The position numbers were made by a program, and so were the translations under genes. This document shows positions 17,367 to 26,246 of a stretch of 32,338 nucleotides of DNA, piece by piece. The stretch comes from a bacterium (GTDB lineage: Bacteria > Vulcanimicrobiota > Xenobia > Xenobiales > JADMJV01), in contig JASBRJ010000002.1 of assembly GCA_030149525.1 (NCBI GenBank), positions 1-32,338 on the forward strand. Reading direction: 5' to 3'. The notes under the pieces were generated by a model. It did no database searches and had not been told where the DNA came from. It saw only the letters and a program-made list of their open reading frames with translations. Numbering within the stretch: position 1 is the stretch's first letter; every line of letters starts with the position of its first letter.

Positions 17367-18229
17367 TAAACTCTGTCTCAGGAGTCCGTCCCTCCGGCCG
17401 CCTGGTCTACATGGAGGAGACGGACTCTGAAAAGAACGTCATCCTTGCTGAGAACGGCGAGTCCAGGCACCTGACCACAGGACCGGACTGGCATCTCTAT
17501 CCCGACATTTCCGAGAGAGGCGATAAAGTCACTCTGGTGAGCGGCCCCGATGCCGATCATCTGGGAGTGAGTGTGATCGACATCGCCACCGGTCAAAAGA
17601 GGCTCGTTTCGGATCGAGACGGGCGAGATCTTCACCCCACCTTCTCAGGCGACGGCAAGAAGATCGCCTTCAGCGACCAGACCGGCCCCGAAAGCCGCCG
17701 GATCACCATCGTGGATACCCCCACTTTCGAGGCGGGGTTTGAGCCGCCCAACGAAAAGCCACGACAGATCGCTGTTCCGGGCTCGGACGGCGGCTATTTT
17801 CCGGCGCTTTCTGAAGACGGAAGCCGGGTCGTTTACCAGCGAAGCAACGACGGCAAACGAGAGATCGTGAGCTACGACTTCTCCACCCAAAAGGAGCAGG
17901 TTCTGGCCGAAGGTATGTCACCGAGTCTTTCCATGGACGACCAGTGGCTCACCTACACTCGAAAAGTGGACGGCCAATGGAACATTCACTTACAGAACCT
18001 TGAGAGCGGAGAAAGCCGTCAGGTCACCCGAACACCCCACCTCGACTTCGCTCCCTCCTTCGACGGTGAGGGAGGCATCTATTTCGCCTCCAACCGGGCC
18101 GGAACGTTCGATATCTATCACCTGTCGGCGGAGAACATCGCCAAAGGTTCGGAGGAAACGACCCTCATCGCCCAGAGTCCTCATACCCTCTACGCCCCTG
18201 AGGCGGACTATCCCGACAAGAGTCTTTAA
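17363..18229 (+). CDS. PD40/TolB-like beta-propeller protein
   Basis: A 288-residue protein built of PD40 (WD40-like) strands of the TolB C-terminal type: HLYPDISERGDKVTLVSG, DLHPTFSGDGKKIAFSD, GGYFPALSEDGSRVVYQR and FAPSFDGEGGIYFASNRAG. About five or six blades cover nearly the whole chain. Unlike TolB it has no signal peptide and no N-terminal TolB domain, so a cytoplasmic binding role is more likely than a Tol-Pal role. The ATG at 17363 overlaps the kelch stop by 4 nt; the reading frame is open further upstream, but that part is arginine-rich shadow sequence inside the kelch gene. The next gene begins 44 nt downstream on the same strand. Confidence 0.85.
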   Translation: MINSVSGVRPSGRLVYMEETDSEKNVILAENGESRHLTTGPDWHLYPDISERGDKVTLVSGPDADHLGVSVIDIATGQKRLVSDRDGRDLHPTFSGDGKKIAFSDQTGPESRRITIVDTPTFEAGFEPPNEKPRQIAVPGSDGGYFPALSEDGSRVVYQRSNDGKREIVSYDFSTQKEQVLAEGMSPSLSMDDQWLTYTRKVDGQWNIHLQNLESGESRQVTRTPHLDFAPSFDGEGGIYFASNRAGTFDIYHLSAENIAKGSEETTLIAQSPHTLYAPEADYPDKSL

Positions 18230-18273
18230 CCCCTCAAAGCAGGACCAGCCATACCTTTGGGAAAGCGCTTTGG

Positions 18274-19986
18274 GTGAGTTCAGATTCGCTCAGATGGGCC
18301 ATCGTGGCCAAAGAAGCCGCCTTCGACCAGCTTAAGCTGGACCTTCAGGGCTCCCACATCCTCACCCGTACCCCCCGCGACAAAGTTCATCAAGTCCTGG
18401 GGGAGAGTGATGTTGTTTTAGTGGAGCTAGAGCAAAGCGGGCCGGGATTTGATTTTCGTCTAGCCGCAGAACACGGGCTTCCCGTGCCTTTCTTGTTGCG
18501 CTCCGACACCGACGGTCAGTTCGTGGGAGTGTGTCGCTTCGGTCTGCACAAAGAGATTTTCAATTCCCTCACAAGCGTGGGGGAGTGGTGGGAGTTGAGA
18601 GCCGGTCGCTCGCGCCCCTACGAGGTTTTTCGCAAGCTCCTCAATCGAGTCAGCGACGGCATCGCCGAACTGGATGCCAACGATCGCATCCGTTGGGTGA
18701 ACCGCCCCCTGAAAAAAGCTCTTCCTGAAGTGGAATGGGAAGGCGCCCGCCTGGAAAATGTGGTCACCAAAGAGGACCAGGATCGCCTGCTCACGCTCAG
18801 GAGCCAGCACGCCACCGGTGTGGTCGTTCCGTTCGCCGTTCATCTCCCCAATGGAGAGCAGGTGGAGCTCGACCCGTCCCCCTGGTACGACGAAGACGGC
18901 GAACTGGTGGGCACATCGCTTCTTTTCCGCACCGTTCGCAACACCAAAGAGCAAGAAGATCGCGCTAACGAACTGTTCTGCATGTACAGTGTGGCCAGTT
19001 CTCTGGGGCAAGCCACCAATGTGGGAGAAGCCCTGGAAACCGCCGTAAGACGGTCTTCCGAGCTTCTGAACTTGCCCGCCGGCGGGGTGACTCTAAAATA
19101 CGGGCATTTCGAGGAAAACCATCACTACAGCCAGGACGGGGAGCTGCCGGAGCCGGTTCTCGAGCACTTCACCCAACTGGTACAAACTTTTCCCGCTAAC
19201 AAGAAAGCGATCGTTAAGCGAGAGGTTGAAAAAGAAAACTTTATTGCTAAACACGGCATGAACGCCTACATCATCCTCCCCATCGACATCGGAGAAACCC
19301 GGGTGGGTGGGATGTGGCTCGTTTCCGGTGAGAAAGGTGCTTTCGCCCGGGAAACGGTTTCGCTTCTCATCTCTATCGTCAACCAGCTCTCGGTTATCGT
19401 GGAGAACCTGGCCTACACTCAGGCCCAACTCACCGCCGAGTTGGAGAAAAAAAGATTCTACAAAGACGCCCTGTGCGCTGTGACTCGTGGCAAACTCACC
19501 CTGTGCGACCGGGAAGAGCTGGAGGAGGCCTGGTCTCTTGCCGGTGAAGACAAGGGTGAGGTCTCCATCACCGAAACCGTCGACGTTCCTAAGAGTCGAA
19601 GGTTTGTGGAGGAGGCTTTGGCCGATCAGGGCTTGCCCGAAGAAAAGATTCAAGATGCGGCCCTGTGCGCCACCGAGGCCGTGGGCAACGTGGTCAAACA
19701 TGCCGACTTCGGAAGTCTCGCCGTGCGGTTCACCGACCAAAAGGTCACCATCCGGATCACCGACCAGGGCCCCGGTATCGACTTCGCCCACCTGCCCAAT
19801 GCCGTTCTCAACGCCGGCTTTTCCACCGCACCCTCACTGGGAATGGGCTATTCCATACTGCTGGAAATGATGGATCATGTTCATCTCTCCACCGATTCTC
19901 GAGGGACCTTGCTCCTTCTGGAAATTCAAAAACAGGAGGCCGACCCACTGGAAGCCTTCGCCCATCTTCTGGAAGGAGACTTCTGA
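18274..19986 (+). CDS. PAS-GAF sensor with RsbW-type HATPase and receiver-like N-terminus
   Basis: A 570-residue cytoplasmic signalling protein. Residues 1-108 look like a degenerate response-regulator receiver (RWAIVAK then VVLVELEQSG), with Glu at 51 where the phospho-Asp would be. A PAS-like domain (about 115-222) and a GAF-like domain (about 232-385) follow. The C-terminus (about 435-555) is an ATPase of the RsbW/SpoIIAB type: ALCATEAVGNVVKHAD with E468 and N472, then ITDQGPGID and a glycine-rich LGMGYSILLEM. There is no phospho-acceptor His region, so it probably acts as a serine kinase or anti-sigma switch rather than a two-component kinase; its partner is not visible here. The GTG start is chosen by domain extent and has only a weak GGGAAAG upstream. 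Confidence 0.85.
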   Translation: MSSDSLRWAIVAKEAAFDQLKLDLQGSHILTRTPRDKVHQVLGESDVVLVELEQSGPGFDFRLAAEHGLPVPFLLRSDTDGQFVGVCRFGLHKEIFNSLTSVGEWWELRAGRSRPYEVFRKLLNRVSDGIAELDANDRIRWVNRPLKKALPEVEWEGARLENVVTKEDQDRLLTLRSQHATGVVVPFAVHLPNGEQVELDPSPWYDEDGELVGTSLLFRTVRNTKEQEDRANELFCMYSVASSLGQATNVGEALETAVRRSSELLNLPAGGVTLKYGHFEENHHYSQDGELPEPVLEHFTQLVQTFPANKKAIVKREVEKENFIAKHGMNAYIILPIDIGETRVGGMWLVSGEKGAFARETVSLLISIVNQLSVIVENLAYTQAQLTAELEKKRFYKDALCAVTRGKLTLCDREELEEAWSLAGEDKGEVSITETVDVPKSRRFVEEALADQGLPEEKIQDAALCATEAVGNVVKHADFGSLAVRFTDQKVTIRITDQGPGIDFAHLPNAVLNAGFSTAPSLGMGYSILLEMMDHVHLSTDSRGTLLLLEIQKQEADPLEAFAHLLEGDF

Positions 19987-20043
19987 ACAGTCCGTTTTAC
20001 CAGAGGATTCATATCCATCGACGAGAATTGACAGTGGCGCAGC

Positions 20044-20979
20044 ATGACAGATTTCCTAGACAATATTGTTTCGGCTTGGAATGACGAAGAGGGCGAGAAA
20101 GAATCGGAGCTCTATCCCGATGAGACTAACTCGCCTAATATCAATATTCTCATTCGCGCGGGTCGCAAATTCCTCGATGGAAAGCTCACCCAAGACGAAT
20201 TCATAGCCGAGGTAGACGCCACCGCCGACCGCTTGGAGAAGGCTCTGGGTGAGCTGCAGAGTTATTCGGAAAATTTGGCCGAAGACGATCCGGCTCGGGA
20301 ACTTGCCGAACAATCGGAACTGGCCTACGAAGAGTTCGGCCAAGGCCTCGAAGAGATGGAGAAAGCCACTCCCGAGGATGTTGAGAGAGGGATCGATCTC
20401 TGTATTGAAGCGGCCTACAAACTCGAGTACCTGAACCAGAGCTACATCGAGCTTGAGCAGCAATCCATGATGATCGAGTGCTTGCGCTGCTCTCATCCCA
20501 ACCCGCCCAATCGAGACACCTGCGAAAGCTGCAACGCCACTCTCCCCAACGCCATGAGGGAAGCTTCGGCCGAAAATGCCGGATACTCCAACGACCTGGT
20601 TATGGTTCCCAAAGAGTATTTGGAACTGTACGACGCCTGCGACAAAGTGGCCGCCGGTGATATCGCCGTGGAAGACTGGCAGCAGCAAGTCTACCTCTTC
20701 AACGAACGTTTTAACTCGGCCAGTCAGCAAATTCACGACATCAGCTCCACCTACCAGGAGACCTTCAAAGACCACCCCGAGCTCCTGGTAGCCGCCGAAA
20801 GTGTGGTCGATGCTCTAGATGAATCGATAGAAGCCTTGCATAGGATGCACCTTTTCGCCGATGATGGAGATGTAGAACATCTCAATCAAGGTTGGATGGA
20901 ACTCTTAGCAGGAACACAGAAGGTGCAACAAAGTGGTCTTAACTTCTATCAAATGCTTGAGTCCGCTCAAGAAGGGTAA
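20044..20979 (+). CDS. Helical protein with central zinc ribbon, unknown function
   Basis: I do not recognise a family. The 311-residue chain is acidic and strongly helical (about 35-140 and 185-305), probably coiled-coil bundles, around a central zinc ribbon: C146 and C149 (CLRC), then C160 and C163 (CESC), with a Pro-rich loop between. The N-terminal 30 residues are acidic and probably flexible. No membrane segment or signal peptide is seen. It lies 57 nt after the RsbW-type sensor and only 3 nt before the M14-like gene, on the same strand, so it is probably part of the same operon. A scaffold or adaptor role in this signalling cluster is plausible but is inference. Confidence 0.8.
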   Translation: MTDFLDNIVSAWNDEEGEKESELYPDETNSPNINILIRAGRKFLDGKLTQDEFIAEVDATADRLEKALGELQSYSENLAEDDPARELAEQSELAYEEFGQGLEEMEKATPEDVERGIDLCIEAAYKLEYLNQSYIELEQQSMMIECLRCSHPNPPNRDTCESCNATLPNAMREASAENAGYSNDLVMVPKEYLELYDACDKVAAGDIAVEDWQQQVYLFNERFNSASQQIHDISSTYQETFKDHPELLVAAESVVDALDESIEALHRMHLFADDGDVEHLNQGWMELLAGTQKVQQSGLNFYQMLESAQEG

Positions 20980-20982
20980 AAC

Positions 20983-23277
20983 TTGCCGGTCGTCCCAACT
21001 CTAGACGTCGAGAAATATCTCGATTTTAAAAGCATGACTCACTACCTGAAAGCGGTGAGTAGTGCGGCTCCGCATTTGGTCAGAGCCTTCTCTATCGGCA
21101 AGTCGAAAGCAGGTCGGCCCATTTTGGTGGCCGAGGTCACCAACAGAAATCTTCGAGAAGGGCGTCAGAAGCCTGGAATCTGGATCGACGGTGGTCATCA
21201 GGGCTGGCATCTACTCGGCTCCACCGCCTGTTTGGAATTGCTCAGATTTCTCGTGGCCGGACACGGCCGAGACGAATTCCTCACCGACCTCGTCGATCAG
21301 ACCGTTTTCTATATCGCTCCCCGCCTGGCTCCAGACGAAATGGAACTGTGCCTCAAATCCGGCGCCCTGGTGCCTCAAACCGCCGGTGAGGAAAAAGTCA
21401 GCGAAGTGGGCCGCCAATTCCGAGTTCTCAACAGCCTGGGAAGCTGGAAGCCTTTCAAGCGAGACAACCGTGTTATGGTGGGCCGCAACCCCGAGGATCG
21501 CAAAGGGCCCTTCTTCGATCTCTACCGCCAGGTGGACAGCGAACGTCTGGGCCAGATAGGTCCTCACGATTTCCCCAACACCAGTCGCCAGGAGATCCCC
21601 CTTCAACTGCCCTCCACTCGCGCCGTTTTCGAGTTCATGAGAACCTACGGCAACGTCTTCGCCGCCATCTCCACCTCGGGCCCCGGCGACCGGGTCAGCC
21701 TGGTCAGTAACCACGCCGACACCGGTCTTTTGAAGAATCTCAGTCAGCGCCTCAGCGAGCTGGCCGGTCTGCCCTGCGCCCCCTCCAATCCGGCTCGAAA
21801 GAAACCGGGTCAGTTCCTCAGTTGGGTGAGCGAAAGTCTGGGGCTTTTGGCCGCCGACTGTCAGATGTGGTCGCTCAAAACTGCAGCCGGTCTCAAAGAA
21901 ACCGACATGGACGACCCTCTCAGCGCCGAGGAGACGGAGATTCTCCAACTCCTGAGATTCTGTGAAAAAGAGTTTCCCGAGGGAAGCTTCAGCGATTGGA
22001 AAGAGTTTGTCGACCCGCTGCTCGGCAAAGGAGAGATCGGTGGATGGGACTGGAGCACCACCTGGCTCAACCCTCCTAGCGGGCCGTATCTCAGTAACGA
22101 ACTCAAAAAGCTTTCCCGACTGGCACTCGGCATGGCGGCTGCCGCCCCTCGACTTCAGTTCGGCGCCGTCACCGAAGAGGTGATCGGATGGGGTCATGAT
22201 CAGCAGCCCCTGCGCAAAATCACCGTCACTTTGGAAAATCTCGGCTACCTACCCACCTGCCCGGTGGAAAGCTGTCGCGATCAAAACGGGCACCTCAATC
22301 TCAACCTCGGTTCTAACTCTCTTGTCATGGGTGAAAAGAGCACCCCCTTGCAAGAGCTGAGAGGCAGCGGCGCTCACCCCGCCATCGACGGCCTCCCTCA
22401 GCATCGAGAACCGCTCAATCTTCCCCCCCGACGGGATTGGACGGTCACTTTCTTGATTCAGGGCTCAGGGCCGGTGGAGTTCGAAGTCGTCCATCCTATC
22501 GCCGGTCGCGAAAAGACCGTCTCACGCCCTCCACAAGGGCTCCAACCCCCAAGCTTCGACGGCTCTATCCCGGCTGTTCAACAGGCCCAACAGCCCACGG
22601 TGACTGACGATCCGTTTGAAGAGGCTTTCCCCTCTTTTGAAGACCTCTACCAGGCGCCACAAACCAGCGAGTTGCCCACCCTCCCGACAGACCTCCCGGC
22701 GGCAACACCTCCACCACCCATGCCACCCGCCCCACCGGCCAATCCGGCTCCCCCTCAGCGAGCTCCCGAGCCTGCAACAGCCTCCGGCGAATTCAATATC
22801 CCCGATCCCACTCCGACCCCGGGGGAAGCCCGTCCCGTCACCTTCGGCAGCCTGGACGAAGCGCCCAAGCCGCCGGCCAAATCGGGTCCCTTTCCGGCCA
22901 AAAAACCGAGCAAAGGCCGGGTCTTTGGAAGCCCGCCGCAAAAGCAGACCGGTGGACTCCCCATGGGTCTGGGCAGCGATGTTCCGAAAGCGAAACCGGC
23001 AGGCGGACCAACTCCGGCCAAAGAGGGCGATTTCTCCCCCCTTCCCCTGGTCAAGTCCAGTCAGCCGTCTAGCGGCGCTTTTGAACCCCTGTCTCCCACC
23101 GGAGACGCCGGCGACACCTTCGGCAATCTCGATCCCACACCGCCGCGCCAGCCCAACGAGCCGGACTCGAAACCTGCGGCTCCCCCGGCTCGTCTGAGTC
23201 GTATGTCGGCTCCTCAGCTGCTGCGCCGACAACGTGGCAGCGGTCAGCAACCTCGAGAACCTTTCAAACGTAGCTAA
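20983..23277 (+). CDS. Degenerate M14 carboxypeptidase-fold protein with Pro-rich tail
   Basis: A 764-residue protein. The first 250 residues follow the M14 zinc carboxypeptidase pattern: PGIWIDGGHQGWHLLGS at 65-80, an IAPRLAPDE strand where relatives have NPDG, and an ISTSGPGD strand. The zinc site looks broken: the usual H-x-x-E is H72-Q-G-W75, and the strand that should carry the third ligand (xHS) reads STSG. It is therefore probably inactive as a peptidase and may bind a ligand or scaffold. The middle (about 270-520) is of unknown fold, and residues about 520-764 are Pro/Ala/Ser-rich and disordered. The TTG start is supported by GAAGGG 6 nt upstream and a 3-nt gap to the zinc-ribbon gene. 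No signal peptide is visible. Confidence 0.75.
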   Translation: MPVVPTLDVEKYLDFKSMTHYLKAVSSAAPHLVRAFSIGKSKAGRPILVAEVTNRNLREGRQKPGIWIDGGHQGWHLLGSTACLELLRFLVAGHGRDEFLTDLVDQTVFYIAPRLAPDEMELCLKSGALVPQTAGEEKVSEVGRQFRVLNSLGSWKPFKRDNRVMVGRNPEDRKGPFFDLYRQVDSERLGQIGPHDFPNTSRQEIPLQLPSTRAVFEFMRTYGNVFAAISTSGPGDRVSLVSNHADTGLLKNLSQRLSELAGLPCAPSNPARKKPGQFLSWVSESLGLLAADCQMWSLKTAAGLKETDMDDPLSAEETEILQLLRFCEKEFPEGSFSDWKEFVDPLLGKGEIGGWDWSTTWLNPPSGPYLSNELKKLSRLALGMAAAAPRLQFGAVTEEVIGWGHDQQPLRKITVTLENLGYLPTCPVESCRDQNGHLNLNLGSNSLVMGEKSTPLQELRGSGAHPAIDGLPQHREPLNLPPRRDWTVTFLIQGSGPVEFEVVHPIAGREKTVSRPPQGLQPPSFDGSIPAVQQAQQPTVTDDPFEEAFPSFEDLYQAPQTSELPTLPTDLPAATPPPPMPPAPPANPAPPQRAPEPATASGEFNIPDPTPTPGEARPVTFGSLDEAPKPPAKSGPFPAKKPSKGRVFGSPPQKQTGGLPMGLGSDVPKAKPAGGPTPAKEGDFSPLPLVKSSQPSSGAFEPLSPTGDAGDTFGNLDPTPPRQPNEPDSKPAAPPARLSRMSAPQLLRRQRGSGQQPREPFKRS

Positions 23278-23353
23278 ACACCGGCCCCGAAAAGGGTAAT
23301 TGGGGTCTTGCTTACTATTGCTCCTAGTGGGACACGAAAGAGAGACTGATTGA

Positions 23354-24877
23354 ATGTCAAAAAAAGTAACTATCATTGGAGCCGGACCTGGCGGACTGGC
23401 GGCCGCGCTACTCTTAAGACACGCGGGACTTGAAGTTACGATCATCGAGAGAATGAAGCGCGTAGGCGGTAGAACATCGGCCATCGAAGCCGACGGCTTC
23501 CGCTTCGACCGGGGACCCACATTTTTTCTCTACCCTCGTATACTGCAAGAAATTTTCAGCACCATCGGGTTGGACCTCTTTGAAGAGGTTCCCATGACCC
23601 GACTGGACCCCCAGTATCGTCTCATCTTTGGAAACACCGGTCAGATCGACGCCACTTCCGACGTGGCGAGAATGCAAGAGCAGATCGCCCAGTTCAGCCC
23701 TGAAGATGCGGCCCAGTTGCCCGCCTTCCTGAAGGAAAATCGCACCAAGCTAGACAGCTTCGCTCCTATTTTAGAGAGTGAGTTCGGGAGTTGGACCCGA
23801 CTGTTCAGCCGGGATATGCTCAAGCTTCTGCCTCTGGTCCGCCCCTGGAGAAATCTAGACGCCGATCTCAAATCGTTCTTTAAGGATCAGCGCATTCGAT
23901 TGGCTTTCTCATTCCAATCCAAGTATCTAGGAATGTCGCCGTTCCAGTGTCCCAGTCTCTTCACTATCCTGAGCTATCTGGAATACGAACACGGCGTCTA
24001 TCACCCCAAAGGGGGTTGCGCCAGCGTTTCCGAGCGGATGGGTCAGATCGCGCGCAATATGGGCGTAGAGATCCGTTTGGAGGAAGAGGTCCAGGAGATT
24101 CTCTTCTCCGGCCGTCGAGCGGTGGGTCTCGTCACAGACAAAGATCGCCACTCCTTCGATGCCCTGGTGGTGAATGCCGACTTCGCTCGAGCGATGACCC
24201 GACTGGTACCCCAGGATGTGCGCCCCGGTTGGAACGATCGCAAGATCTCCACCAGAAAGTATAGCTGTTCCACCTTCATGCTCTATTTGGGCGTCAAAGG
24301 TGAGGTGGATGCCGCCCACCACAACATCTACTTCTCCAACGAGTACGTCCAAAATATCGAAGACATCTCGGTCAACTACAATCTTCCCAAAGATCCCAGC
24401 TTCTACCTGGAGAATCCCGGTGTCACCGACACCTCCATGGCTCCCAAAGGGATGAGCAGCCTCTACCTCCTGGTTCCCGTCTCCCATATGCATGAGCGAA
24501 TCAACTGGGCTCAGGAGACCATGAAATTCCGCGAAATCGCCTACGAGCAATTGGCCCGAATCGGTCTGGGAGACATCAAAGAGAGGGTCGTCTATGAGAA
24601 GATTTACACTCCCGACGACTGGCAAAACAGGATGGAGATCTTCCGCGGAGCCACTTTCAGCATGGCCCACAATCTGCTGCAAATGCTTCACTTCCGTCCC
24701 AACAACCGGTTCAAAGAGCTGGAAGGCGTCTACCTGGTAGGAGGCGGAACGCACCCGGGAAGCGGTTTGCCCGTCATCTACTCCTCGGCACGCATCTCCA
24801 GCAATCTTCTATGCCAGGATCTAGGAGTCAACGCCGACTTCTCACCCAAACCTCTCCGTGAGATGGCGGGTGTCTGA
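23354..24877 (+). CDS. CrtI-family carotenoid desaturase/oxidase
   Basis: An FAD-dependent oxidoreductase of 507 residues in the phytoene desaturase family. The N-terminal dinucleotide-binding motif is GAGPGGLAAALLLRHAG (9-25), followed by the acidic ribose-binding end (IIER) and the GGRTS turn. The C-terminus has the family signature YLVGGGTHPGSGLPVI. Family members desaturate (CrtI, CrtN), oxidise (CrtP) or isomerise carotenoids at the membrane. The downstream gene is an aldehyde dehydrogenase overlapping by 20 nt; that pairing recalls the CrtP plus aldehyde dehydrogenase steps of staphyloxanthin-type pathways, so a terminal-oxidising role is possible. No phytoene or squalene synthase lies in the window. 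The ATG has only a weak AGAGAG upstream. The exact substrate cannot be read from sequence alone. Confidence 0.88.
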   Translation: MSKKVTIIGAGPGGLAAALLLRHAGLEVTIIERMKRVGGRTSAIEADGFRFDRGPTFFLYPRILQEIFSTIGLDLFEEVPMTRLDPQYRLIFGNTGQIDATSDVARMQEQIAQFSPEDAAQLPAFLKENRTKLDSFAPILESEFGSWTRLFSRDMLKLLPLVRPWRNLDADLKSFFKDQRIRLAFSFQSKYLGMSPFQCPSLFTILSYLEYEHGVYHPKGGCASVSERMGQIARNMGVEIRLEEEVQEILFSGRRAVGLVTDKDRHSFDALVVNADFARAMTRLVPQDVRPGWNDRKISTRKYSCSTFMLYLGVKGEVDAAHHNIYFSNEYVQNIEDISVNYNLPKDPSFYLENPGVTDTSMAPKGMSSLYLLVPVSHMHERINWAQETMKFREIAYEQLARIGLGDIKERVVYEKIYTPDDWQNRMEIFRGATFSMAHNLLQMLHFRPNNRFKELEGVYLVGGGTHPGSGLPVIYSSARISSNLLCQDLGVNADFSPKPLREMAGV

Positions 24878-26246
24878 TCCCGTTCCGGTATCGGTCCTCA
24901 CCAGGCTCCGGCACCGAATGGTTCAAGATAAAGACAAAATCCTCGCCCTTCTGGGCAAAGCCAGGACGAACTCCTCCCCCAGCGAGCTTCTCTCCTCGGA
25001 ACTCTTGCCGTTGCTCGATGCCTGCCGCTTTCTGGAAAAGGAGTCGGCTGCTATTCTGGCTCCCCGGAAACTGGGCAAGGATGGTCAGCCCGCCTGGTTG
25101 TGGGGCGTAGATACCGTCGTCTATCACGAGCCTGTGGGCAAAGTTCTGATCCTGGCCCCGGGGAATTACCCCCTCTTCTTGCCCATGGTCCAGGCTCTCC
25201 ACGCCTGGGCTGCCGGCAACGAGGTGTGGCTCAAATCAGCCCCTGGCAGTCTCGCGCTTCACCAATACCTCCACCAGCTTTTCCTAGACGCAGGGGGCCG
25301 AGAGTCGGCCTTCGTTCTGCTCGGGGAAGAGGTCGAACAGTTTGAGAAGAGCTTGCCCCTGGTTCAAAAAGTTGTTCTGGTGGGTTCGCTTGAGACCGGT
25401 CGCAGCGTGCTTTCTCAAGCCGGAGAAGCTCTGGTTCCGGTAGTGGCCGAACTGTCCGGCTGGGATTCCGTGTTCATCCACCCCGAAGCCGACCTGGAAA
25501 GGGCCGCCCAGGCCGTGGCTTTCGGTCTGGCTATCAACCAGGGACGCACCTGTGTGGCTCCCCGACGAATTTTTCTACGCGGACATGTGGAGAAGTTTGA
25601 AAGCCTCTTTCTGGAGGCCATAGGAAAGAGAGAAGCGCGACCCCTCACCCAGCAGGAGTCCCAGGTGGTGGCCGCTTCGGTGGAAGCAGGAGCGAAAGCT
25701 CTTCAGAGTGGGGAGAACATGGGGCCTGTTCTCTTGAGTCGCATCCCCAAAAACCATGAACTTCTTTCCAAGGAGCAGTTCGGCGCTCTCGCTGTCCTGT
25801 GTGTGGTGGAGTCGGATCAAGAGGCCCTGGAACTCGCCCGGAGTTGCCCCTTCGCCCTTGGAGCCACTCTTTTCGGACCGGAAGATTGGGCCGAACCGTT
25901 AGCTCACCAGGTGCCGGCTCAGGTGATAAGCATCAACGACATTATCGTTCCCACCGCCGATCCCAGAGTGCCGTTCGGCGGCTCCGGACAAAGCGGTTTC
26001 GGCCGGATGCGTGGTGCCGAGGGGTTGCTGGAAATGACCCAAACCCGCACTGTCAGTGTCAGACGATCGGGGGGTCTCGATCACTTGCTTGCCCCGGGAC
26101 CGCTGGACAAACTGATCGTAGAGAAGTATCTGGTCATGTCCCACGCTCCAGGGCTTGCCCGAAAAGGTCGGGCTTTGCTGGAACTGGTGATGGGGATCGC
26201 TCGCGAACGGATCCGCAAGCGGAGACTGCGCTACCGAAAGTCTTGA
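24858..26246 (+). CDS. NAD(P)-dependent aldehyde dehydrogenase, possibly apocarotenoid
   Basis: Aldehyde dehydrogenase of about 462 residues that oxidises an aldehyde to an acid. The catalytic cysteine is C232 (GRTCVAPRR) and the general base is E198 (VVAELSGWDS). The cofactor region has ILAPGNYPLFLP near 98-109, and the FGGSGQSGFGR motif lies near the C-terminus. A basic C-terminal tail ends with the gene. The GTG at 24858 overlaps the CrtI-like stop; an equally open GTG at 24870 would shorten the product by 4 residues, and neither has a strong ribosome binding site, so coupling is likely. Next to a CrtI-family gene, the likely substrate is a carotenoid-derived aldehyde (inference). Its last 16 nt overlap the end of the convergent small gene. 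Confidence 0.88.
   Translation: MRWRVSDPVPVSVLTRLRHRMVQDKDKILALLGKARTNSSPSELLSSELLPLLDACRFLEKESAAILAPRKLGKDGQPAWLWGVDTVVYHEPVGKVLILAPGNYPLFLPMVQALHAWAAGNEVWLKSAPGSLALHQYLHQLFLDAGGRESAFVLLGEEVEQFEKSLPLVQKVVLVGSLETGRSVLSQAGEALVPVVAELSGWDSVFIHPEADLERAAQAVAFGLAINQGRTCVAPRRIFLRGHVEKFESLFLEAIGKREARPLTQQESQVVAASVEAGAKALQSGENMGPVLLSRIPKNHELLSKEQFGALAVLCVVESDQEALELARSCPFALGATLFGPEDWAEPLAHQVPAQVISINDIIVPTADPRVPFGGSGQSGFGRMRGAEGLLEMTQTRTVSVRRSGGLDHLLAPGPLDKLIVEKYLVMSHAPGLARKGRALLELVMGIARERIRKRRLRYRKS

Noticed and set aside
20028-20033. TTGACA as -35 of a promoter for the zinc-ribbon gene
   Set aside because: It lies only 10 nt before the ATG and has no -10 at 16-18 nt; a promoter here would start transcription inside the gene.
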